Under the pieces are notes generated by a model. That model did not search any database and was not told the origin of the DNA. It worked only from the letters and a program-made list of their open reading frames with translations. This document shows positions 19,410 through 27,755 of a stretch of 64,000 nucleotides of DNA, piece by piece (within the stretch, counting starts at the first letter, position 1; each line of letters starts with the position of its first letter). Made by a program: the position numbers and the translations under genes. This stretch comes from Patescibacteria group bacterium (GTDB lineage: Bacteria > Patescibacteria > Paceibacteria > UBA6257 > 2-01-FULL-56-20): contig JAGXBC010000003.1 in assembly GCA_018971305.1 (NCBI GenBank), positions 62,001-126,000 of the forward strand, read 5' to 3'.

Positions 19410-20754
19410 TGTTATGTATTCTGTCTATATTTTTGAAAGATACGCGTTCGGCATCAAATCTTAGGTTAACGCTGCCAATCGGACCGTTTCTGTGCTTGGC
19501 GATATTGATTTGCGCCATATTCTGTTCTTCAATAGGCACGTCAATTCTGTCGCGGTCTTTGCGGTAGATGAACATAACAACGTCGGCGTCTTGTTCAATA
19601 CTTCCGGATTCCCTGAGGTCCGACAGTTTCGGGACTTTGTTATCGCGCTGATCCACGGCCCGGGAAAGCTGGGAAACGGCGAGAACGGGGACTTTGAGTT
19701 CGCGAGCAAGAGCTTTCAGGCTCCGGGAAATTTCCGTGACCTGGGCTACCATATTATCGCTTGAGGTTCTTGGACGGATAAGCTGGAGATAGTCAACGAT
19801 AAGAAGTCCCAACCCGTGCTCAACCTGAAGGCGCCTGGCCATTGAACGCATCTGCATTATATTCAAAGATGGCGTGTCGTCTATAAAGATCGCCGTATTG
19901 GAAAGCTTGTCCAGGGAATTCTGGATCATGGAAAATTCCGTATCGTCGGCTATCCTCCCGGTTAATATTTTCCAGAGAGGTACTTGCGATTCTGCCGAAA
20001 TAATTCTGTCTATTACTTGTTCCCGCGACATTTCCAAAGAAAATATGCCTACAGGCAGGCCGCTTTTTATAGCCGCGTTGCGGGCTATGTCCAATACCAG
20101 AGAGGTTTTCCCCAAAGACGGCCTCGCGCCAAGGACAACGAGTTCCGATTTCTGCAAGCCGCCCAGGATATTATCCAGTTCGTTGAATCCCGTGGGAATG
20201 CCGCGAATCTTGCCTCCGCCGCGATGCAAGGTCTCTATTCTTTCATAGGCAGTTTTCAATTCTTCTTTGAGATTCACAAAATTTTGCGGCAGAGATTTTT
20301 GCGAGATGGACAGGATTTTTTGCTCAATGTTATCCAGTATATCTTCCATTTCGCCTGATGGGCTGAAAACATCTTCGGTAATCTCTGCTGAGGCCCGGAT
20401 AAGATCGCGCAGAACTTTTTTATCTTTTACAGTTTTGGCGTAATCGGTGATGTTTGAAGCGGTGGCCACCTGGTTGGTGAGATCCGCTATATACGAGGAG
20501 CCACCGATTTCTTTCAACAGCTCTTGTTCTTTAAGGCGGCTACTGACTGTGAGAAGGTCTATCGGCTGATGTTTTTCGTAAAGCTCCATGATGATGCTGA
20601 AAATCTTTTCATGTTTCGGGTCGTAGAAATCGGACGGTGTTAAAATATCCGCTACGCGGAAGATTGCGTTTTTGTCTATTAAAATTCCGCCCAAGACGGC
20701 CTGCTCGGCTTCAAGGTTCTGCGGCGGGAGTTTTAGATTTGATTTTTTGGCCAT
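19387..20754 (-). CDS. dnaB: Replicative DNA helicase DnaB
   Basis: 455 residues, full length. The N-terminal primase-interacting domain begins LPPQNLEAEQAVLGGILID. The RecA-like motor carries Walker A GARPSLGKTSL (about 207-217), Walker B LLIVDYLQLI (about 318), and the arginine-containing SDLRESGSIEQDADVVMFI. It unwinds DNA ahead of the replisome. It overlaps cysS at its start (22 nt) and recR at its end. No intein is present. Confidence 0.97.
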   Translation of the reverse strand: MAKKSNLKLPPQNLEAEQAVLGGILIDKNAIFRVADILTPSDFYDPKHEKIFSIIMELYEKHQPIDLLTVSSRLKEQELLKEIGGSSYIADLTNQVATASNITDYAKTVKDKKVLRDLIRASAEITEDVFSPSGEMEDILDNIEQKILSISQKSLPQNFVNLKEELKTAYERIETLHRGGGKIRGIPTGFNELDNILGGLQKSELVVLGARPSLGKTSLVLDIARNAAIKSGLPVGIFSLEMSREQVIDRIISAESQVPLWKILTGRIADDTEFSMIQNSLDKLSNTAIFIDDTPSLNIMQMRSMARRLQVEHGLGLLIVDYLQLIRPRTSSDNMVAQVTEISRSLKALARELKVPVLAVSQLSRAVDQRDNKVPKLSDLRESGSIEQDADVVMFIYRKDRDRIDVPIEEQNMAQINIAKHRNGPIGSVNLRFDAERVSFKNIDRIHNNETAGGY

Positions 20755-22136
20755 AAGAACGGTCCCTTAGGAGTATCCTCAATTACGTATCCTAAACTAT
20801 CTATTTCTTTTCTCAAGGCGTCGGACTGGACAAACTGTTTATTAACTCTGAACGTTTCACGCTCGGAGGCCAATTGCCAGGCTTTTGCAGGAATTTCCGG
20901 TGACTTAAAAGAGAATCCCAGAGCCGCGAATTTTCCCTTGAGGTATTTCGCCAGTGATTTGGCGGTATCGGGCTCTATGGTCCAAATCTTGGGTTGGAGT
21001 TCCAGTATGGCATTGAATATATGGGCAATAGCTGTCGGAGTATTGATATCGTCGGCAAGGGCCGATGCGAATGCGATATCAGTTTTCTTTTCAATAGGAT
21101 TATCGCCCCTAGGCGAATCTTCCGAAATATTTTTTGAGGAGAATTCCAACCCGGCCAAGAATTTTTGTGTACCGTCTATGGCAGACTTTGCCTGCCTGGC
21201 GCTTTCATCGGAGTAATCAATAGGGGAGCGGTAGTGGTGCGTGAGCGTTATCCAGCGCAAAACATCGGGTGGATATTTTTTTAAGAAATCACGGATAGTT
21301 ATAAAATTTCCCAAACTTTTGGACATTTTCTTACCTTCAACGAGCAGGACTCCGGTGTGTATCCACAGTTTCACAAATGGCTTCAAGCCCGATGCCGATT
21401 CTTGCTGGGCCATTTCTGCTTCGTGATGGGGGAAAACCAGGTCCACGCCGCCACCGTGGATATCATATTGCGGGCCGAAATATTTTTCCGTTATCGCCGT
21501 GTCTTCAATGTGCCAGCCGGGCCTGCCGTCTCCGAGATTTTTTTCCGGCCAAACCGGTTCATTCGGTTTGGAAAACTTCCAAAGACAGAAATCCCCTTTG
21601 TTGCGCTTATTGATAGATTCGTCGATCCGAGACAGGGCATCCTCTGCTTGTGTAGCCGTTCTGCCCGAGAGCTTTCCGTACTCTTTATCTTTAGAAATAT
21701 CAAAGTACCAGCCATCGCCGTCTATCTTATAGGCGAAGCCTTTTTCGATGAGTCGTTCAACCTGGGAAATAATCTGAGGGATAAACTTTGTGGCCGGGGC
21801 GTAATTGGTTATAGCGTCTACTCCCAGCGTTTCCATATCCTCCAGATATTTTTCGGTAAAAAATTTAGAAAGCTCTTCGGCCGTTTTATTTTCTTCCGCC
21901 GCGCGTTTGATTATTTTGTCGTCAACGTCGGTTATGTTCTGAAGATACTCCACTTCGTATCCCTGCGAGCGCAAATATTTCGCTAAAAAATCAAAAAATA
22001 TGTAAGTTCGAGCGTGGCCGATATGAGCGTAGTCGTAGACTGTTGGGCCGCAGACAAAAACCTTCAGCGGTTTGCCAGCTTGCGGTTCCGGCAGCGGTTC
22101 TTTTTTGCGTGTGAGAGTGTTATAAATTTTAATCAT
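20733..22136 (-). CDS. cysS: Cysteine--tRNA ligase
   Basis: 467 residues. Class I synthetase that charges tRNA-Cys. The HIGH signature is in YDYAHIGHARTYIFF; CGPTVYD supplies the first zinc cysteine, and GVDLVFPHHEAE carries the remaining ligands. KKMSKSLGNF is the KMSKS loop. The C-terminal helical domain is complete. The stop lies 22 nt inside dnaB, and the start is 2 nt from the end of the cax gene, consistent with one long transcript. Confidence 0.97.
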   Translation of the reverse strand: MIKIYNTLTRKKEPLPEPQAGKPLKVFVCGPTVYDYAHIGHARTYIFFDFLAKYLRSQGYEVEYLQNITDVDDKIIKRAAEENKTAEELSKFFTEKYLEDMETLGVDAITNYAPATKFIPQIISQVERLIEKGFAYKIDGDGWYFDISKDKEYGKLSGRTATQAEDALSRIDESINKRNKGDFCLWKFSKPNEPVWPEKNLGDGRPGWHIEDTAITEKYFGPQYDIHGGGVDLVFPHHEAEMAQQESASGLKPFVKLWIHTGVLLVEGKKMSKSLGNFITIRDFLKKYPPDVLRWITLTHHYRSPIDYSDESARQAKSAIDGTQKFLAGLEFSSKNISEDSPRGDNPIEKKTDIAFASALADDINTPTAIAHIFNAILELQPKIWTIEPDTAKSLAKYLKGKFAALGFSFKSPEIPAKAWQLASERETFRVNKQFVQSDALRKEIDSLGYVIEDTPKGPFLWPKNQI

Positions 22137-22138
22137 TT

Positions 22139-23185
22139 TTAGGGGTGTAGATAGAATGCTATACCAATAATGGCATAAGCGGCAACCAGTTGCAGTCCTT
22201 CCAGCCAGTTGCTTTCACCGTCGGCGACTACGAGATTTACCAAGATGATGGAAAGTACAATAGAAACCAGTTCAAAAAGATTAAAGATAATGCTCATTTG
22301 AGTCGTGAAGAAGAGACTGACGATTACAAGGAACGGCGCGACGAACATTATGATTTGCGTTGCTGAACCGATGGCCACCTGCAGAGCCAGATCCATTCTG
22401 TTTTTCATAGCCATGGTGATGGCAGAGGTGTGTTCAGCGGCGTTGCCGATAATGGCCACGAAGATTACGCCGATAAACAGTTCCGTCCAGCCAAATGTTT
22501 TAACCATGGGCTCTATGGAATTTACGAGCAATTCGCTTACCCAGGAAACAGCCAAAGTCGCGAATAGAAGAATAAGCACGCTTTTTTTATTGCTCCAGCG
22601 GGGTTCAAGTTTTACCTCTTCTTCGGTGTAAAGATGTTTGTGGGTAAAAAGAGAGAACCACAATCCCGAGGCGTAGAGAGTGATAATAAGTATAGCCACG
22701 AAGATGCTTAGCTCTTCAACCGTGTTTACGCTCAACCCCTGGGCCGTTTGTGAAAATATTGCCGGTATAGTGAGTGCTATTGCGGCTAAGAACAAAGCAG
22801 AGCCGCTCGCCATTGCTGCGGTTCTGTTAAATTCCTGTTTCTTGTGCCGCAGGCCGCCAAGGAACATCGCTGTTCCGAGTACGAGTAATAAGTTTCCGAT
22901 AACAGAACCAGTGATAGAAGCCCTGACAACTTCTATAAGTCCTGCTTTGATCGCAAGAATGCCGATAATAAGTTCCACGGCGTTGCCGAAAGTAGCGTTC
23001 AAAAGTCCGCCCCAGGCCGGTCCCGTGCGCGCGGATAATTCTTCCGTGGCCTCGCCTATGTATTTAGCGAGGGGTATGATAGCTATCGCCGACAAGAAGA
23101 AAATATATATCGGCGGCATTCCGAAAAATTGTCCGATGACGGTCAGGGGGACGAATGCAAGTAAGGCAAGGAAGAACTTGTCCAT
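22139..23185 (-). CDS. cax: Calcium/proton exchanger (CaCA family)
   Basis: 348 residues, about eleven membrane helices. The two conserved alpha repeats are visible: GNAVELIIGILAI (about residues 67-79) and GNAAEHTSAITMAMKN (about 248-263), each with the acidic residue that binds Ca2+. It exports calcium in exchange for protons across the cytoplasmic membrane. It sits between corA and cysS on the minus strand with 15-nt and 2-nt gaps. Confidence 0.93.
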   Translation of the reverse strand: MDKFFLALLAFVPLTVIGQFFGMPPIYIFFLSAIAIIPLAKYIGEATEELSARTGPAWGGLLNATFGNAVELIIGILAIKAGLIEVVRASITGSVIGNLLLVLGTAMFLGGLRHKKQEFNRTAAMASGSALFLAAIALTIPAIFSQTAQGLSVNTVEELSIFVAILIITLYASGLWFSLFTHKHLYTEEEVKLEPRWSNKKSVLILLFATLAVSWVSELLVNSIEPMVKTFGWTELFIGVIFVAIIGNAAEHTSAITMAMKNRMDLALQVAIGSATQIIMFVAPFLVIVSLFFTTQMSIIFNLFELVSIVLSIILVNLVVADGESNWLEGLQLVAAYAIIGIAFYLHP

Positions 23186-23200
23186 CTTTAAAGTTTGCCT

Positions 23201-24085
23201 TTATAACCAGCCCCTCTTTTTGAAATATATTACAAGAGAAATCATCGCCGCCGCCATAAATCCGAAAACTATCCAGAAAGCGTTGGGGGTATTTATTAGC
23301 GGCGTGTCTTTGGTGTTCATGCTGAAGATAGCCGCTATGAGCATAAAAGGGAATGTTAAGAATGAGAGAGTGGTAAAGGTTTGCATTACCGCATTTATTT
23401 TCAAGTCCATCAGCTGATTATTGGTGTCTTCAAAGTCGGAAATTGTCTCGCGATAGTCGTCGGTGTGGCCGATTATCTTCAGATGGTCGCCGACCAGGTC
23501 GTTCAGATAAACTTCGGAATCCGCTCCCCAGAAATATTTTCCGCGCTGGGCGAAAGAGCGGAGGAGCGAGCCCTGGTGGCGGACGATAATTCTGTATTCA
23601 GAAATGTCGCGTTTGAGCCGCGAAACCATTTTCAAAACCTCTTTCTCTTTATCTTTAAACAATTCTTTGCTTACTATTTCAACTTTTTCTCCCACATGGC
23701 GCAACTGCCGTTCTTCGAAATCCATGAGAGCGCTTATGATTTTATAAATCAGTTTGTAGGAATTGGCCTCAGATTTTGTTTTGAGGTCGGAAAGAGCTTC
23801 AAGTTTTTCATAATGGACGGTAATGATTGCATTTTTGGTTATAATAAAATCTATTTCCGTTCTGTGGGAAGTTTGTTCTTCTTTGTCGTAAATAGGGAAA
23901 TAATAGATCAGATAAAGATAGTGGCCATAATCCTCAACTCGCGCGCGCGCCGACGGTCCCTTCAATTCTTCCAAAATAACCGGATGGATGCGGAAATTTT
24001 TTTTGAGCCAGTTCAGGTCTGTTTTGGTGGGGCGGAAAATATCGGTCCATGTTGCGCCGGATTTTTTCTGATTATTTTTAGGCAT
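23201..24085 (-). CDS. corA: CorA-family divalent metal transporter with altered GMN motif
   Basis: 294 residues: a long N-terminal cytoplasmic domain with the CorA stalk helix, then two C-terminal membrane helices (about 230-250 and 265-287). The first helix ends IAAIFSMN, where the usual selectivity motif is GMN, so glycine is replaced by serine. The MPEL-type periplasmic loop is also missing. The family moves Mg2+, Co2+ or, in some branches, Zn2+. Ion choice cannot be told from sequence. It is the first gene of the corA-cax-cysS-dnaB-recR run. Confidence 0.85.
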   Translation of the reverse strand: MPKNNQKKSGATWTDIFRPTKTDLNWLKKNFRIHPVILEELKGPSARARVEDYGHYLYLIYYFPIYDKEEQTSHRTEIDFIITKNAIITVHYEKLEALSDLKTKSEANSYKLIYKIISALMDFEERQLRHVGEKVEIVSKELFKDKEKEVLKMVSRLKRDISEYRIIVRHQGSLLRSFAQRGKYFWGADSEVYLNDLVGDHLKIIGHTDDYRETISDFEDTNNQLMDLKINAVMQTFTTLSFLTFPFMLIAAIFSMNTKDTPLINTPNAFWIVFGFMAAAMISLVIYFKKRGWL

Positions 24086-24153
24086 AGTGTAATTATAGCA
24101 AAGCGAGGCTAATTATATAAAAAACCTCCATAAGTGCCTTACGTTTTGTTGTT

Positions 24154-24194
24154 TATTGGCAATCGCTTGACATGATTGCCAATAGGTTTATAAT
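24154..24194 (+). promoter_or_regulatory. CIRCE-like operator overlapping the heat-shock operon promoter
   Basis: A perfect inverted repeat has 11-bp arms (TATTGGCAATC at 24154-24164, GATTGCCAATA at 24174-24184) and a 9-nt spacer. The inner nine bases TTGGCAATC match the CIRCE consensus TTAGCACTC at 7 of 9, with the same 9-nt spacing. TTGACA (24167-24172) lies in the spacer and TATAAT at 24189-24194 (16-nt spacing). The HrcA-type repressor encoded immediately downstream would block this promoter. Confidence 0.85.
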
Positions 24195-24201
24195 AACGGT
24201 A

Positions 24202-24906
24202 ATGTTAAACGAGAGGACATCGGAAATCTTGGAAGCCCTGGTACAGGATTTTATTAATACCGGCGAGCCGATAAGTTCCGGCTGGCTTTACGACCACTAC
24301 GATTTCGGCATCAAGCCGGCAATGATACGCCTGGAGCTGGAGCAGTTGTTCAACGATGGTTTTTTGGAACAGCCGCACCATGCTGCCGGGAGAATTCCGA
24401 GCAATAAGGGTTATGATTTTTTTGCCAAAAAAGTTCTTGCCGAAGAAGATGGCAGTACGGGTGCCTTTGAACAGTCATTAAGAAATTTTTTGGGTAATGG
24501 CAACTGGCCGGATTTGGTGGGGGAAATGTCCGCCGGACTTAAGCTTTTGAGCGTGGCAAATTCCGCTGCCGAACACGGATCTTTTAAAGAAGGATTGGAT
24601 AATTTAATAGAGAACTTGGAGTGGGAATCGCCAGAAGAACTTAAGTCGGTGGTGAAAGATTTTGTGGAGATAGATGAACGTCTCAATCATTTGGGTAAAG
24701 AAATTTTTAATTTAAATTCCCCATCAGTTTTTATAGGAAAGAAAAGTCCCGTTACGAAAAGCGAATGTCTTTCTGTCGTAATGGGAAGCTATGATTCCGG
24801 CAAAGGGAAGGTCGCCCTGTTTGCCATAGGTCCGAAGAGGATGAACTATAAGAAAACTTTAAAAACTTTCAAAAATTTGAAAAATGGAAGAAATAATAAA
24901 AAATAA
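24202..24906 (+). CDS. hrcA: Heat-inducible transcription repressor HrcA, short form
   Basis: 234 residues from the ATG at 24202. The upstream ATG at 24172 lies inside the -35 box, so it is rejected. N-terminal winged helix: LNERTSEILEALVQDFINTG, AMIRLELEQLF, then the family motif QPHHAAGRIPSNKGYDFF. The rest is only weakly similar and the protein is about 100 residues shorter than usual (about 340), so the middle dimerisation domain is reduced. It should repress its own operon by binding the CIRCE-like site. The end overlaps grpE by 23 nt. The mRNA is nearly leaderless. Confidence 0.85.
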   Translation: MLNERTSEILEALVQDFINTGEPISSGWLYDHYDFGIKPAMIRLELEQLFNDGFLEQPHHAAGRIPSNKGYDFFAKKVLAEEDGSTGAFEQSLRNFLGNGNWPDLVGEMSAGLKLLSVANSAAEHGSFKEGLDNLIENLEWESPEELKSVVKDFVEIDERLNHLGKEIFNLNSPSVFIGKKSPVTKSECLSVVMGSYDSGKGKVALFAIGPKRMNYKKTLKTFKNLKNGRNNKK

Positions 24907-25417
24907 TAATAACGGTTCTGTTAATGAACCCGCTGGCGATGCCGAGGCCGGTGAATTAAACGAAAAGCTGACCAAGGCCGAAAAAGAAAGAGGGGAATAT
25001 CTTGCCGGTTGGCAGAGAGCCAAGGCCGACTTCATAAATTATAAAAAGGAGGAAATAAAGCGGCTGGAAGATGTGGCTCGGTATAGCGGAGAGGCGATGA
25101 TAAAAGAGCTTATATCGGTGCTGGACAGTTTTGACTTGGGGTTGAGGGCCTTGGAGAAGGCCGGTTCCGTAGAGAAAGGAATTTATATGATACGGGCGCA
25201 GATAGAAGATATTTTAAAAAAGCACGGCGTAGAGAAGATTACCGTTAAGCCGGGAGAAGAATTTGATCCGGCATTCGCCGAAGCGGTAGCGGAAGCTGAT
25301 CCGCCAGCTGGCGGAGACAAGCGGCCGGGTATCATTCTTGAGGAAATAGAATCGGGTTATAAGTTGTATGATAAAATAATAAGACCAGTGAGGGTGAAAA
25401 TATCAAGTACTAAATAA
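24884..25417 (+). CDS. grpE: Nucleotide exchange factor GrpE
   Basis: 177 residues: acidic disordered N-terminus, long coiled coil (about 24-90, including YLAGWQRAKADFINYKKEE), then the beta domain with HGVEKI...GEEFDPAFAEAV and a C-terminal YKLYDKIIRPVRVKIS. It releases ADP from DnaK. A 16-bp palindrome at 25300-25315 is read in frame as PPAGG within the beta domain, just after the EAVAEAD motif. It overlaps hrcA and precedes the zinc-ribbon gene by 4 nt. Confidence 0.95.
   Translation: MEEIIKNNNNGSVNEPAGDAEAGELNEKLTKAEKERGEYLAGWQRAKADFINYKKEEIKRLEDVARYSGEAMIKELISVLDSFDLGLRALEKAGSVEKGIYMIRAQIEDILKKHGVEKITVKPGEEFDPAFAEAVAEADPPAGGDKRPGIILEEIESGYKLYDKIIRPVRVKISSTK
25300..25315. repeat. Palindromic repeat TCCGCCAGCTGGCGGA inside grpE
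   Basis: A perfect 16-bp palindrome. The same 16 bases occur at 30387-30402 and 30649-30664, within tRNA-like fragments. Here it keeps the reading frame and adds a Pro/Gly-rich loop. Confidence 0.85.
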
Positions 25418-25421
25418 AGCC

Positions 25422-25829
25422 ATGAGTATTATTGATGATATAAAGTCAGCAGCAGAAGTTCTTCGTAAAGCAGACAATATAGAACTCTATCAAAAATTAC
25501 TAACAGCACAGAAACAAGCGTTAGAAATTATGGAGGAGAATAGAAATCTAAAAGAAGAGAATCGTAATCTACTAAAGAAAATCAAGATAAAAGGGGATAT
25601 GTATCTACGTAACGATGCATATTGGGGTAGTAAAGACGGGAAAGAAGAAGGACCATTCTGTACAAGATGTCTCAACGTGGAATCTATCCCAGTCTTACTT
25701 CATCAACAAGGAAACCCAGCATATTATCAATGCCCAAACTGTAAATCCTCGATTAAGGCAAGACCAGAATTAGATCAACCAATAGTAGCTAAAAAATTTA
25801 ATCCATTTAATAACGGATATGATTTATAA
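25422..25829 (+). CDS. Coiled-coil zinc-ribbon protein inside the heat-shock operon
   Basis: 135 residues. An N-terminal helix (SIIDDIKSAAEVLRKADNIE) leads into a coiled coil (about 20-58, ALEIMEENRNLKEENRNLL), then a zinc ribbon with CTRC and CPNC pairs about 24 residues apart. The C-terminus is short and polar. Codons are visibly more A/T-rich than in grpE and dnaK, hinting at acquisition. It lies 4 nt after grpE and 25 nt before dnaK. Similar coiled-coil plus zinc-ribbon proteins exist in many bacteria with unknown function. Confidence 0.8.
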   Translation: MSIIDDIKSAAEVLRKADNIELYQKLLTAQKQALEIMEENRNLKEENRNLLKKIKIKGDMYLRNDAYWGSKDGKEEGPFCTRCLNVESIPVLLHQQGNPAYYQCPNCKSSIKARPELDQPIVAKKFNPFNNGYDL

Positions 25830-25854
25830 AGTAAATAAATAATTATTTAAAACC

Positions 25855-27732
25855 ATGCCAAAAATTTTAGGAATAGACTTAGGAACAACAAATTCGGCAG
25901 CCGCAGTTGTTGAGGGTGGCGAGCCGCGCATTTTAGAGAACACCGAAGGCAACCGCACGACGCCGTCCATTGTTACCGTTAATAAAGGGGGCGAGCGTTT
26001 AGTGGGTTTGCTCGCCAAGCGGCAGGCGGTTACGAATCCAAAGAACACCATCTTTTCCGTAAAGCGCCTGATGGGCCGCAAGTTTTCCGACCCGGAAGTT
26101 CAGAGAGATAAGGCTTGGTTGTCGTACGATATCCAGGCGAGCGCCTCCGGAGGCGTGGAAGTGAAAATGGGGGACAAATGGTATTCTCCCGAAGAAATTT
26201 CCGCTTTTATTCTCGGCAAGCTGAAAGCCGATGCCGAGGCGAAACTGGGTGAGAAAATAGAGGAAGCGGTTATCACGGTTCCTGCTTATTTTGACGACTC
26301 GCAAAGACAGTCAACGAAAAATGCCGGCGAGATAGCCGGGCTTAAGGTTCGCAGAATTTTGAACGAGCCGACGGCAGCGGCTTTGGCCTACGGAATGAAT
26401 AAGCAGAAGAACGAAAAGATAGTTGTTTACGACTTCGGCGGCGGAACTTTTGATATTTCCGTTTTGGAGGTTGGCGACGACACGGTTGAGGTTAAATCAA
26501 CCGGCGGCGACACGCACTTGGGCGGAGACGATTTTGACAAGAAAATTCAGGAATATCTTGTCGCAGAATATAAGAAACAGGAGGGAATAGATATTTCCAA
26601 AGACCCGCTTGCCCTTCAGCGACTTAAAGAAGCCGCGGAGCGAGCCAAGCACGAGCTTTCTACTACTACCGAGACCGAAGTTAATCTTCCTTATATAACT
26701 TCGGATGCTTCCGGCCCGAAACATTTTTTGATAAAACTCACGCGAGCGAAGCTGGAGAGCTTGGTCCAAGAATATATTGACCACTCCATAGAGCTGACGC
26801 GTGAAACCGTTACCGCCACGGCGCCGAAAGGAGCAGGATTCAAACTTGCGGAAATCAACGAGGTGATTATGGTCGGCGGACAAACGAGGATGCCGGCAAT
26901 CGTTGAGGCTGTAAAAAAACTTTTCGGCAAAGACCCGCACCAGGGAATTAATCCGGACGAAGTAGTTGCGGTTGGCGCGGCAATCCAGGCCGGAATTTTG
27001 CAGGGTGACGTTAAAGACATTTTGCTTTTGGACGTTACGCCGCTTACTTTGAGCATTGAAACTATGGGAGCCGTAGCTACACCGATGATTCAGAAAAATA
27101 CGACGGTGCCGACGGCGAAGACACAAGTATTTTCCACAGCCGCCGACAATCAAACCTCGGTTGAAATCCACGTGATGCAGGGTGAGAGGCCGATGGCCGC
27201 GGACAATAAAACTCTCGCCAAGTTCATGCTAGAAGGCATTCCGCCTTCTCCGCGCGGCGTACCGCAGGTTGAGGTGTCTTTTGATATAGACGCGAACGGG
27301 ATTCTTAATGTTTCGGCCAAAGATAAGGCGAGCGGAAAATCGCAATCGGTAAAGATAGAAGCGTCAACCAATTTATCTAAAGATGAAATCGAAAAATTAA
27401 AGAAAGAGGCGGCCGAGCACGCATCGGAAGACATGAAAAAGAAAGAGCTTGTTGAGGCGCGCAACCAGGCCGAAGCGACAATATATTTGGCGGAAAAATC
27501 CATAAAAGACGCCGGCGATAAAATAGGAGAAGACGTTAAGTCGGCTATTAATGCCAAGGTGGAAGATCTAAAGAAGGTTAAAGATGGCAGCGATGCCGAT
27601 GCTATAAAATCCGCGCTCGCAAATCTCTCTGCGGAAATTCAGAAAATAGGCCAAACAATGTATAATAAACAGGAAGAGAAGAAAGAAGGTAATGAAGGCG
27701 GTGCCACAGGTGGCGAGCCAAAGCAGGAATAA
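25855..27732 (+). CDS. dnaK: Molecular chaperone DnaK (Hsp70)
   Basis: 625 residues, complete. The nucleotide-binding domain has GIDLGTTNS, the phosphate-2 loop VYDFGGGTFDISVL and adenosine motif VGGQTRMP. The substrate-binding domain begins after DVTPLTLSIETMGA, and the tail is Gly/Glu-rich (EGGATGGEPKQE). It folds proteins with DnaJ and GrpE. It is the fourth gene of the operon under the CIRCE-like operator. Confidence 0.98.
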   Translation: MPKILGIDLGTTNSAAAVVEGGEPRILENTEGNRTTPSIVTVNKGGERLVGLLAKRQAVTNPKNTIFSVKRLMGRKFSDPEVQRDKAWLSYDIQASASGGVEVKMGDKWYSPEEISAFILGKLKADAEAKLGEKIEEAVITVPAYFDDSQRQSTKNAGEIAGLKVRRILNEPTAAALAYGMNKQKNEKIVVYDFGGGTFDISVLEVGDDTVEVKSTGGDTHLGGDDFDKKIQEYLVAEYKKQEGIDISKDPLALQRLKEAAERAKHELSTTTETEVNLPYITSDASGPKHFLIKLTRAKLESLVQEYIDHSIELTRETVTATAPKGAGFKLAEINEVIMVGGQTRMPAIVEAVKKLFGKDPHQGINPDEVVAVGAAIQAGILQGDVKDILLLDVTPLTLSIETMGAVATPMIQKNTTVPTAKTQVFSTAADNQTSVEIHVMQGERPMAADNKTLAKFMLEGIPPSPRGVPQVEVSFDIDANGILNVSAKDKASGKSQSVKIEASTNLSKDEIEKLKKEAAEHASEDMKKKELVEARNQAEATIYLAEKSIKDAGDKIGEDVKSAINAKVEDLKKVKDGSDADAIKSALANLSAEIQKIGQTMYNKQEEKKEGNEGGATGGEPKQE

Positions 27733-27755
27733 AAATAAAAGCACAATAAATCTGG

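Noticed and set aside
21357..21986. 209-residue plus-strand frame within cysS
   Set aside because: Antisense of a complete cysteinyl-tRNA synthetase gene.
24172..24201. Earlier ATG for HrcA
   Set aside because: It lies inside the -35 box and the CIRCE-like operator, upstream of the -10, so it cannot be on the transcript from that promoter.
26497..27171. 224-residue minus-strand frame within dnaK
   Set aside because: Shadow of the dnaK coding sequence; no ribosome-binding site or homology, and dnaK is certain.
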